This document shows, one piece after another, positions 25,782-32,763 of a stretch of 42,225 nt of DNA (position 1 is its first letter; each line of letters starts with the position of its first letter). The notes under the pieces were generated by a model, which was not told the origin of the DNA, made no database searches, and saw only the letters and a list, made by a program, of their open reading frames with translations. Made by a program: the position numbers and the translations under genes. Source of the stretch: Saprospiraceae bacterium (lineage in GTDB: Bacteria; Bacteroidota; Bacteroidia; Chitinophagales; Saprospiraceae); contig JAHDBI010000005.1 in assembly GCA_020630475.1 (NCBI GenBank), positions 9,848 to 52,072 on the forward strand, read 5' to 3'.

Positions 25782-27614
25782 TTATCCTTCGTAAGGAGGT
25801 AATTGTCCGAGAATAGTCGCTAATTTCATTCCAATCGCTGAGTCCCCATCCAATTTAATTCTTCCTTGAACGAAAGCAGTGGCTACATTCAATTTCTTAC
25901 GAGCAATTTTTAACAAATACTGCTCTTTTATCTTGACGGTAACATCTGGATTTTTTGCTATTCCTTTCCGAACTGAACCTGGCTTTTTAGATAAGTTCAA
26001 TTGGTAATGAATCGTTTCTGTTCCTTTCACTTCAAATTGAAATAAGCCAACCGGTTTCTTTAAAAACTTAGGATTGTCTTTTAAATATTTTCTGATAAAT
26101 TGAAAAAACAAATCCGTCTCCGACTTTGTGGACTTAGCAGCCACGACTGATTTTTTAGGCTTCTTCCCTTTCTTTTGATAAGCCAGAATGTCTTTTTCTA
26201 AAGCATTGGCTTCCTCTAAAATATAATCCGAAAACTTATCTAAATCAGGCATTGATTTTACATCGGAAGTTGGACTAATCGTGATGTTACCATTATAGCT
26301 TAAAATGGTAATGATTAAACCCATGCCATCTATAATCGGTGCCATACCCATAATGGAGTGCAATTTATTACTATGTAAATAAATAGGCATTTGAGGACCC
26401 GGTACATTGGTAATCACTACATTAAAAACAGGATTGTGCATTTTAGATAAATTGAATCTAGAATACAACCTAGCGGCTTGATTCGCGATCCCAAAAGGAA
26501 CGGCTTCTGCAATATTCGACAAGGACTTCGCTCCTATCGCTCCTTGATATGTTTTACCCTTAACGGTGTTGTCATAAATGGTTTCTAAACGCTCTATTCG
26601 ATCTTCAACATTAGTCGCCAATTGCACTAACATCGCTGATAGATTATTTCCACCTTCTCCTGGTTTATTTTTCTTCGTAGAAATGGGGACCATAGCTACA
26701 AGTGGCTTTTTAGGTAGCTTCTTTTTCTCCTCTAAATATTTCTTTAAAGCACCCGAACAAATGGTTAGTACAACATCATTCAGCGTAGTACCCATAATCG
26801 TCTTGAGTCTCTTTACTCGCTCCAGAGAAAGGATGGATGTGTTCCACTTCCTTTGAGAGGAGATCGTTCCGTTTAAAGGCGTGCGTGGGGCGGTAAATGG
26901 AGCTGTAGGTAAATCTAAGTGCTGAGCTCTCGTTAAAAAACCAGCCTTCACGGTAGACATTACAGAGTTCTTAATCAACTTTGGAAACTTCAAAGGTTTT
27001 TGCGCAAAGCTCAAAGTGCTTTTCATCACCATCGCCAATTCATTCGGCATTGGAGCCGGATTATAAGGTCTCGGTTCAGGAATCTCTCGAACTTTGGAAT
27101 CTAGATCGAAGATGATCCCTAAAATTCCCGCACCACCCATACCATCTATGGCGACATGATGAACTTTAGAGATAATAGCAACAGAACCGGGTTTAACCTG
27201 AGACAACTGGTCCAATCCTTCAACAAAGGTAAATGACCACAAAGGACGAGATTTATCTAAGGGTTCACTAAATATTCGCGAGGCCAAACGCCTTAGATTT
27301 TTCCAACTTCCAGGACGCGGTAAAGCCACATGATCGATATGCATGTCCAAATTAAAATCAGGATCATCTACCCAATATGGGTGATCGATACTAAAGGGTA
27401 CTTCTACCAATCGCTGTCTTAACTTAGGCATTTGATGAATACGAGAAGCAATGGTCCTTTTGAACGAATTAAAATCTAATGAACCTTCAATTACAGCAAC
27501 TGCACCGATATGCATTGGGCTCTTTGGAGATTCAATGTGTAAAAAGGTGGCATCCATTCCACTGATGGGCTGGACACCTGATAATTCGAATTGATCAAAA
27601 AGATTTTTTTTCAC
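25782..27614 (-). CDS. Wax ester synthase/diacylglycerol acyltransferase fused to SCP2 domain
   Basis: A 610-residue protein. Residues about 12-475 are a WS/DGAT enzyme, shown by the catalytic HHVAIDG (His152, His153, Asp157), SRPLWSF (122-128), NDVVLT (279-284) and TNVPGP (402-407). It would join fatty acyl-CoA to diacylglycerol or a long alcohol to make storage lipid. After a Lys-rich linker (480-500), residues about 500-605 form an SCP2 sterol-carrier domain: GLFQFEV, a PDV(T/K)-type strand and FVQGRIKLDGD. SCP2 domains carry lipids or acyl-CoA, so the fusion may deliver substrate. Actinobacterial WS/DGATs are about 450-480 residues and lack this tail. The hydrolase gene lies 10 bases upstream in the same unit. 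Confidence 0.9.
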   Translation of the reverse strand: MKKNLFDQFELSGVQPISGMDATFLHIESPKSPMHIGAVAVIEGSLDFNSFKRTIASRIHQMPKLRQRLVEVPFSIDHPYWVDDPDFNLDMHIDHVALPRPGSWKNLRRLASRIFSEPLDKSRPLWSFTFVEGLDQLSQVKPGSVAIISKVHHVAIDGMGGAGILGIIFDLDSKVREIPEPRPYNPAPMPNELAMVMKSTLSFAQKPLKFPKLIKNSVMSTVKAGFLTRAQHLDLPTAPFTAPRTPLNGTISSQRKWNTSILSLERVKRLKTIMGTTLNDVVLTICSGALKKYLEEKKKLPKKPLVAMVPISTKKNKPGEGGNNLSAMLVQLATNVEDRIERLETIYDNTVKGKTYQGAIGAKSLSNIAEAVPFGIANQAARLYSRFNLSKMHNPVFNVVITNVPGPQMPIYLHSNKLHSIMGMAPIIDGMGLIITILSYNGNITISPTSDVKSMPDLDKFSDYILEEANALEKDILAYQKKGKKPKKSVVAAKSTKSETDLFFQFIRKYLKDNPKFLKKPVGLFQFEVKGTETIHYQLNLSKKPGSVRKGIAKNPDVTVKIKEQYLLKIARKKLNVATAFVQGRIKLDGDSAIGMKLATILGQLPPYEG

Positions 27615-27624
27615 TATGCTTTAT

Positions 27625-28410
27625 TTAAGTATGGTCAACACTGACAAATAATTCTTCGACCTTATTGCTGATTTCAAAATAGCCCCAATTGCCTTTATCA
27701 TATTTCAATCGATCAGCGATGATTTGAAGGACAAGTGGGTTTACCCCTAGGCCTAAATGACTTCCTCTCACTTGTATATTTTGATGCCACTCATCTTCAT
27801 CTTCCATACACAACTCCCAAGGAACCACACCGTCTTCTTTAGTGAAAATGGCTGTGGTGGGGACATTGGCAGGAAACGGAATATCCTCCCACAAAGCGTG
27901 ATCTAAATCACTCGAGACTACATTACTTTTCTTCAACAATTCATACATCCATGCAGCATTGTTTGATTTGGTCACCCCTTTAAATGGAGATCCCATCACA
28001 ATCACCTGACGCACGGAATCAGGACTATGCTTAGCCAATTGTCTAGCATACACACCTCCTAAACTCCATCCAATAATCGTAATGGGTTCTTGATGCTTCT
28101 CATAAATCCGCTCCATCTTTTGAGTGAGCATTTCTATATAATCAGCATGGGCAAAGTTCCTTCCTTCACCCCAACCGTAAACACTATATCCCAAATGGTG
28201 AATGAAACTTCTTAAAGGTATGGTCGAGAAATCTGAGGCCATAAATCCCGGAAGGATGAGTACAGGATGTCCATCACCTCCTCCTTCATTTTTTGTCCAT
28301 AAACGATATGGAAAATACCAACCAAAATCTACCATAGCTCTGATTCCCTCCGTTAAACCGAGGACTATGGATGGTCTTTTTATTTCTTCTGAGTCGTACT
28401 GAGTCGTCAT
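27625..28410 (-). CDS. Lipase-like alpha/beta hydrolase
   Basis: This 261-residue protein has no signal peptide. The core reads HPVLILPGFMASD (48-60), the nucleophile elbow GWSLGG with Ser116, acid Asp193 (KEDGVVPW) and His218 in GSHLGLGVNP. This subgroup of esterase/lipase proteins often neighbours lipid or polyester metabolism genes. It shares a 10-base gap and orientation with the WS/DGAT-SCP2 gene, which suggests a role in storage-lipid turnover, comparable with lipQ next to the M. tuberculosis triacylglycerol synthase Rv2484c. A separate -7 element and a preceding terminator indicate its own promoter. Confidence 0.82.
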   Translation of the reverse strand: MTTQYDSEEIKRPSIVLGLTEGIRAMVDFGWYFPYRLWTKNEGGGDGHPVLILPGFMASDFSTIPLRSFIHHLGYSVYGWGEGRNFAHADYIEMLTQKMERIYEKHQEPITIIGWSLGGVYARQLAKHSPDSVRQVIVMGSPFKGVTKSNNAAWMYELLKKSNVVSSDLDHALWEDIPFPANVPTTAIFTKEDGVVPWELCMEDEDEWHQNIQVRGSHLGLGVNPLVLQIIADRLKYDKGNWGYFEISNKVEELFVSVDHT

Positions 28411-28455
28411 AATTGTATTTTGGAGCTCATCACATTACTAATTTACCTATTCTCT

Positions 28456-28490
28456 CAAACTTATTCAGCTTCATAACAAGTATGGGCAAA
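28456..28490 (-). promoter_or_regulatory. Candidate promoter of the hydrolase-WS/DGAT unit
   Basis: TAAGTTTG (28463-28456, reverse strand) fits the -7 consensus exactly. A TTTG at 28490-28487 lies 23 bases upstream, at the long end of the allowed spacing, and overlaps the end of the preceding terminator. The leader would be about 40 bases. Confidence 0.45.
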
Positions 28491-28519
28491 AAAAAAGCAG
28501 GAACCCCTTGGGGAGGTTC
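28488..28519 (-). terminator. Rho-independent terminator of the phasin-like operon
   Basis: On the reverse strand GAACC (28519-28515) pairs with GGTTC (28505-28501), with further C/G pairs and one bulge inside. Nine T residues follow after a few bases (28496-28488). It lies about 30 bases after the stop of the 89-residue gene and separates that operon from the hydrolase-WS/DGAT unit. Confidence 0.75.
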
Positions 28520-28549
28520 ATGCTCTTGAACTTAATATAATCTGGAATT

Positions 28550-28819
28550 TTAATTTTTTACTCTTTCCTGATAGTTCTTCTGTCCTTTAATCCATTGCTT
28601 TTTCAATGTTTCAAAAACTTTAAACGTAATATCAGTTTGCTTCTCTACTAATTTAAAACCACCATTGATTGCTTTTTCAGCAACATGTTGCCATGCATAT
28701 GTTCTATCTATAGTCTCATCAACGATCATTTCAGTAGTATTTAAAATGAAATCGTTTGCTTTTTTAGCCGTTTCTTTAATTCCTTTTAACTCTATTTTAT
28801 TTGCGCTTTTAGTAGCCAT
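28550..28819 (-). CDS. Short phasin-like helical protein
   Basis: An 89-residue soluble, fully helical protein. Its central 65 residues are clearly paralogous to the upstream protein: both have an Asn-x-x-Glu...Glu-Thr start, a Tyr/Trp-x-His/Arg-x-x-Ala-x-Lys-Ala-Ile stretch and Glu-Lys-Gln-x-Asp near the middle. There is no signal peptide or membrane segment. Amphipathic helical proteins of this size, encoded beside storage-polymer genes, are typical of phasins, the granule-coat proteins. No standard phasin motif is certain, so the name is inferred from structure and neighbours. A terminator follows directly. Confidence 0.6.
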   Translation of the reverse strand: MATKSANKIELKGIKETAKKANDFILNTTEMIVDETIDRTYAWQHVAEKAINGGFKLVEKQTDITFKVFETLKKQWIKGQKNYQERVKN

Positions 28820-28852
28820 AATTATGTTATTTCTAATGGTTATGAAAAAATA

Positions 28853-29377
28853 TTAAGCAGTCTTACGTCTTCTTGTCGTAGTCTTCTTTGGTGCTGCTTT
28901 GATGCTTTTAGTAGCTGTTTTTCTCGTTTTCTTAGCTTCCGCTTTTACGACTTTTACCGCTTTTTCAGTTTCTTTCTTTGCTTGCTTAAAAGTAGATTGG
29001 ATCGTTTTATTGGCATCTTCCATTCCTTCTTCAACTTTATCAGATACATTTTCTACTAACTTTCCTATCGTCTTCTTAGCCTTATTGACTTGCTTCGTGA
29101 TTCCCAATAATCTTTGAAATCTTTTGTTATTTGCCTGAACCTGATCAATCGCCATTTCAACTGAATCAAATATTAAATCCACTTGCTTTTCAATAATTGG
29201 TTCAGATTTTTTGATTGCTTTAACAGCTAATCTTTGGTACTTCGTACCAGTCGAAACTGTTTCCTCAATAAGACCTTCTGCCATGTTGATGAACATACAG
29301 TTTACAGACTTTACAGAATCAATAACTTGATTTCTTTTTTTATCTAGGTTTACGTTACTTTTTGCTTGCCTTGCCAT
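28853..29377 (-). CDS. Phasin-like protein with basic histone-like tail
   Basis: A 174-residue protein with two parts. Residues about 15-95 are a helical domain paralogous to the neighbouring 89-residue protein (shared xNxxE, ETV/ETI, AVKAIKK versus AEKAING, and IEKQVD versus VEKQTD). Residues about 97-174 are a long basic region rich in Lys, Ala and Thr, ending in AAPKKTTTRRRKTA. Pseudomonas PhaF has the same layout, a phasin domain plus a histone-H1-like tail that ties storage granules to the nucleoid; here the analogy is inferred. A SARP-type operator lies upstream at 29424-29452. Confidence 0.6.
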   Translation of the reverse strand: MARQAKSNVNLDKKRNQVIDSVKSVNCMFINMAEGLIEETVSTGTKYQRLAVKAIKKSEPIIEKQVDLIFDSVEMAIDQVQANNKRFQRLLGITKQVNKAKKTIGKLVENVSDKVEEGMEDANKTIQSTFKQAKKETEKAVKVVKAEAKKTRKTATKSIKAAPKKTTTRRRKTA

Positions 29378-29405
29378 GATGATATTATTTTCTGATTAAT
29401 TATAT

Positions 29406-29452
29406 CACAAATATTAGAAGGCGAAGTTACAGTTGAGTTACAACTCAGTTTC
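29406..29452 (-). promoter_or_regulatory. Promoter with SARP-type direct repeats before the tailed phasin-like gene
   Basis: Read on the plus strand, heptamer GTTACAG (29424-29430), spacer TTGA and heptamer GTTACAA (29435-29441) are followed after four more bases by a weaker GTTTCAT (29446-29452). The period is 11 bases. On the reverse strand these lie exactly 10 bases upstream of AATATTTG (29413-29406), one base off the -7 consensus. Direct heptamers at 11-base period next to the -10 region are the known layout of SARP operators, and a SARP gene lies immediately upstream. Confidence 0.6.
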
Positions 29453-29475
29453 ATTGGCTTAAAGCCAAAAAAAAA

Positions 29476-30273
29476 CTAAGCATTTTTTATCGAATCGTAG
29501 ATTTGTTTAGTAGCAGGCAATGGCGATATACCGAATTCTTCCTCGAGTACTTCAACACATTTTTTATAAGTCCTAAGGGCTTGAGGTCGGTTTCCGTTTA
29601 ACATATGACCCATCATTTGGATTCGATAAGCTTCTTCCCAGGTATGATCAATATTCAATGCCTCTTCCATAAGTCTAATTGCTTCATTGGTTTGATCCTC
29701 TAGTAAATGACTGGCCAAGCTGATATGGGCACTGAGCGCTAACATTTGTAGCTTCTCCCGTTCTGTAGTCGTCCAATCTTCATAAATACGATTTGGCAAG
29801 AACACTCCCTTATATAATTTTACGGCTTGTTCAAATGCTTCCATCGCTACATCTGGTTGATTGGATAAGCTAGCATTGCCGATTTCAATTAATGACTCCA
29901 TGGTCTGACTATCGATCCAGACATGATCCAAATTCATTTTATATGAAGAACCTTGTCTAATAAAATATTTAGATTGCCCGCGAGTTTTTTTGTTGGGTTC
30001 TAAGACCTTATTAATTCCATGAAGAGATACTTTAAAGTCCTGGTCTGAGCCATCTTCTTCCCATAAACGATCAATAATTTGTTCCTTGTGTAAGGCTGTA
30101 CGATTTCTAGATATCAAAAAGAATTGAAACAACTGAATGGCTTTATCTCTTCCCCAATTATCAGAAATGAGTTGGCCATCTAATTCAAGATTAAATTTAC
30201 CTAAGGTGTAAATTTTTAAATCAGCCTTTTCTTTTGCGGATAATAGATCCTGGATATGTTGGATAGTGTACAA
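29476..30273 (-). CDS. SARP/BTAD-family transcriptional activator
   Basis: This 265-residue regulator has an N-terminal winged-helix domain of OmpR/SARP type (about 18-112): YTLGKFNLELDGQ, LFQFFLISRNRTALHKEQII and RLWEEDGSDQDFKVSLHGIN. A bacterial transcriptional activation domain of TPR-like helices follows (about 120-262), ending EEFGISPLPATKQIYDSI. SARPs mostly control secondary metabolism in Actinobacteria. Here one is embedded in a lipid-storage neighbourhood. The start is TTG at 30273, 6 bases after the upstream stop, with a stop codon in frame just above. It probably acts on the repeats at 29424-29452 and 30824-30841. Confidence 0.85.
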   Translation of the reverse strand: MYTIQHIQDLLSAKEKADLKIYTLGKFNLELDGQLISDNWGRDKAIQLFQFFLISRNRTALHKEQIIDRLWEEDGSDQDFKVSLHGINKVLEPNKKTRGQSKYFIRQGSSYKMNLDHVWIDSQTMESLIEIGNASLSNQPDVAMEAFEQAVKLYKGVFLPNRIYEDWTTTEREKLQMLALSAHISLASHLLEDQTNEAIRLMEEALNIDHTWEEAYRIQMMGHMLNGNRPQALRTYKKCVEVLEEEFGISPLPATKQIYDSIKNA

Positions 30274-30279
30274 ATTGGT

Positions 30280-30789
30280 CTATCTGATTTTTTTATCCAT
30301 TTTATCCACTTTCCTTTGGAGGGATTTTACGGCTTTCGCCAAATCACTCATTTGACTTGTCAGATCATTGAAATCAGACTTCGTCATTGGCTTTAATGAT
30401 TCTAATTGTAAACGATCGGCAAACTCTTCGGCTTTCGAACTGATTTGTTCTTGAATTTGAGAAACTTGAGCCTTAGGATCTTTAATCGCTTCCACCACCA
30501 TTTTAGGATAACTTTTAGCTAAGCGTTTCCAGATATCCATACTTTTATTGAGGATACCTTCCTTTTCTTCTGGTGTAGCATCTTCTTCTATAGAAGATAA
30601 AGTCAGTTCAGAAAGGCGCTTTTGAATAAACTCCATAGCGTCACTAATCTCACTAAAACTTTGTTGGTCATTTCCTTGAACATGAGAGATTTTCCCTCTC
30701 CATTGAACATTTGATTCTCCTTTTTCGTCTTCAAAAATATTTTGCGTAAAGCGCAATAAAAAAGAAGCAGTTTGAACTTGTTTTGACAT
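30280..30789 (-). CDS. WRG-motif coiled-coil protein of the storage locus
   Basis: A 169-residue cytoplasmic protein. Residues 8-55 hold a small beta domain (FLLRFTQNIFEDE, WRGKISHVQGNDQQSF, AMEFIQKRL). This domain recurs in Actinobacteria, Chloroflexi and Cyanobacteria and has no known function. The remainder is helical, ending in a coiled coil (DFNDLTSQMSDLAKAVKSLQ) that recalls the C-terminal leucine-zipper-like segment of PhaF/PhaI phasins. It is the first gene of the operon, 6 bases before the SARP gene, and carries its own copy of the SARP-type repeats upstream. Confidence 0.6.
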   Translation of the reverse strand: MSKQVQTASFLLRFTQNIFEDEKGESNVQWRGKISHVQGNDQQSFSEISDAMEFIQKRLSELTLSSIEEDATPEEKEGILNKSMDIWKRLAKSYPKMVVEAIKDPKAQVSQIQEQISSKAEEFADRLQLESLKPMTKSDFNDLTSQMSDLAKAVKSLQRKVDKMDKKIR

Positions 30790-30805
30790 GACTCTTATTT
30801 TAACA

Positions 30806-30841
30806 CTAAAATAAAGAGAAAGAGTTACAGTTGAGTATCAA
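30806..30841 (-). promoter_or_regulatory. Second SARP-type operator, before the WRG gene
   Basis: GTTACAG (30824-30830), spacer TTGA and GTATCAA (30835-30841) repeat the 7-plus-4 layout of the 29424 site. The first 14 bases (AGTTACAGTTGAGT) are identical in both. As there, exactly 10 bases separate the repeat from a -7-like element, here TATTTTAG on the reverse strand (30813-30806). The short distance to the ATG at 30789 gives a leader of roughly 10 bases. Confidence 0.55.
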
Positions 30842-30843
30842 GC

Positions 30844-31911
30844 TTAATCAATTAGATCAAAACCAAAGCTATAGGCATTTTTGTTTTGATGAGAAAACTC
30901 AAATAGTGATCTTACCAAACCTTTTTCCGGAGTATAGAAATAATAGAAATCATGGGTATCAATACCAGATTCTGGAGCGAAAGTCAAATTGAGATGTTCA
31001 TGAAAAAGACCATTTATCGTCACATTTTCAATAAAATAAATTCTATCAGAAACAGTCGGCGGCCAATTTTCGAAGCGCACCTCCCAATGGTTCAAACTTA
31101 CAGGTTCTGAGCTTACTTTATGAAGTGGAAAACTAAAAGCTTGAATACCTAAATTTGATGTTTGCTTAGTGCAAAACATATTATTCCTATTCTCATAAAA
31201 AGATGGTTCTTCTAAACGCATCGTGTCATGATCAAACAACATTTTAAACCTAGACTCAGATGGATCATCTAGAATATTTAAAAGCTGATCAGAAGGATTG
31301 ATAAAATAATCTCTCAACATCAATTCGCCTTCGAAATTTTGCAATATTTCAACGTTCAATACATCACCTGTATAATGAAGAATACTGTCAGAATCTCCTA
31401 CCTGATAATAAAAAAACGCATACTTGCTTTTCTGAAATTTTTGAGGACTTGTCCAACTAATGTTCTTTTGACAACATAACACATCATTATCTTCAAAGTA
31501 ACATTCACCATGTGCCCGTACGAAGAGATGAGAAGTAGCTTCACTTAACTTTCTTTTCGAAATATAGTTTCCAGACTCGAAACTTACTTTTACAAAGACT
31601 TCAGGAACTTCTGGTAAAATAAAGCTAGCCCTTCCATGTTCATCTGATATTTTTTCTGATATTCTGTCTGTTCCATTGAATGCATCTTCAAAACTTAAGA
31701 ATACTCCTACATTCAAATTTCCAATAGGTATAGGAACAGTGCAATTCTCGTTTTCGCAGTATTCACAATAAACTTCTAATAAATACATATTATACTCTGT
31801 TTCTGCTATTCTATTGTTACTTGAATCTGAACAAGAGGAAATAAAAACCAATATTAATAATAACGCAATTCGACACATACCTCTTAATATAAAGACTCGG
31901 TTACTCTGCAT
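30844..31911 (-). CDS. Predicted lipoprotein, function unknown
   Basis: A protein of up to 355 residues with a signal peptide and lipobox LVFISSC (Cys27), so it is lipid-anchored. A second in-frame ATG at 31878 would give a 344-residue form with a shorter signal and is equally possible. The mature part begins with Ser/Asn, then a Cys-rich stretch (VYCEYCENENC) that could bind metal or form disulfides. An Ig-like or carboxypeptidase-regulatory-like strand set follows (GNLNVGVFLSFEDAF, DEHGRASFILPEVPEVFV), and the rest is beta-rich. I recognise no named family. It stands alone upstream of the WRG gene. Confidence 0.65.
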   Translation of the reverse strand: MQSNRVFILRGMCRIALLLILVFISSCSDSSNNRIAETEYNMYLLEVYCEYCENENCTVPIPIGNLNVGVFLSFEDAFNGTDRISEKISDEHGRASFILPEVPEVFVKVSFESGNYISKRKLSEATSHLFVRAHGECYFEDNDVLCCQKNISWTSPQKFQKSKYAFFYYQVGDSDSILHYTGDVLNVEILQNFEGELMLRDYFINPSDQLLNILDDPSESRFKMLFDHDTMRLEEPSFYENRNNMFCTKQTSNLGIQAFSFPLHKVSSEPVSLNHWEVRFENWPPTVSDRIYFIENVTINGLFHEHLNLTFAPESGIDTHDFYYFYTPEKGLVRSLFEFSHQNKNAYSFGFDLID

Positions 31912-32080
31912 GCATTTATAATACTCCGTCTGTCGTCCAAAACAATAAAATAACCGTCTTAACTCTACAACACGACAAAATGAGTTGGTCTATTAGCGGA
32001 CAAGTTTATTTTAAACCCCATCTGTCAGACAACCCTTTTTGTTCTCTGGTCATATACTTGTTGAACAAATAATTAGAGCT

Positions 32081-32752
32081 ATGAAAAACAATTTTATTTT
32101 CCTTTTTCTTACTGCGCTGATTTTAAACGGCTGTATCGGTGATGACTTTATACTGGATGAAGTCCATCCAGTTTTGACGATTACCACCAATGTAGATACT
32201 ATAGAAATCGGGACGACTTTTCAATTTGAAGCGAAGTATTTTGACAATGTCGGGCAAGAAAGAGAAGTGCTTTTTTCGTGGTTCAGTTCAGATGAGTCCA
32301 TTGTCGGTATAGAGAGCGATGGCTTGGCTTTCGCCAATGAATTAGGTGAGGCTACGATTACCGTGGATTATAATGATGGCAATAATACCATATCTGATAG
32401 TCGTACAATCGTCGTAGGAGACTACACCGTAAGCTCTTTACAAACTGTTTCGGGAAATATTGTGACGACCTCTAGCTATGTACTTGAGGGTGATTTTGAC
32501 TTTAATGAAACAGAAGCTGGCGTTGAACTTATTCTAAAGGATAACTATCAGGCGTCCTCAAGTCTGCCAGGACTTTATGTGTATTTATCGAATAATAAAA
32601 ACTCGGTAGCAGATGCTTATGAAATCGGAGGGGTGAATACTTTTTCAGGAGCCCATGAATACAATATTACTGGTGTGGGGTTTAATGATTTTCAATACAT
32701 CGTATATTTCTGTAAACCATTCAACGTGAAAGTTGGAGAAGGTTCATTTTAA
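32081..32752 (+). CDS. Lipoprotein with Ig-like (BIG2) and DM13 domains
   Basis: The start is ATG 32081 (MKNNFIFLFLTALILNGC); the longer frame from a TTG at 32039 adds nothing useful. The product has 223 residues with lipobox Cys18. Residues about 28-120 are a BIG2-type Ig module (FSWFSSDESIVGIESDGLAF and GEATITVDY). Residues about 138-223 match a DM13 domain: GLYVYLSNNK, the EIGGVNTFSGAHEYNI core and the CKPFNVKVGEG end. DM13 is proposed to be a cytochrome-like redox-associated domain with a conserved Cys, present here in YFCKPF. A beta-barrel gene follows after 11 bases. Confidence 0.8.
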   Translation: MKNNFIFLFLTALILNGCIGDDFILDEVHPVLTITTNVDTIEIGTTFQFEAKYFDNVGQEREVLFSWFSSDESIVGIESDGLAFANELGEATITVDYNDGNNTISDSRTIVVGDYTVSSLQTVSGNIVTTSSYVLEGDFDFNETEAGVELILKDNYQASSSLPGLYVYLSNNKNSVADAYEIGGVNTFSGAHEYNITGVGFNDFQYIVYFCKPFNVKVGEGSF

Positions 32753-32763
32753 AAACAGCAAAC

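Noticed and set aside
28853..29377. The tailed protein as a plain histone H1-like protein.
   Set aside because: The N-terminal half is a distinct helical domain shared with the neighbouring gene, so the basic tail is an addition rather than the whole function.
29452..29470. TTGGCTT and AAGCCAA arms beside an A-run downstream of the SARP gene.
   Set aside because: On the transcribed strand the T-run precedes rather than follows the hairpin, so it does not work as a terminator for this operon.
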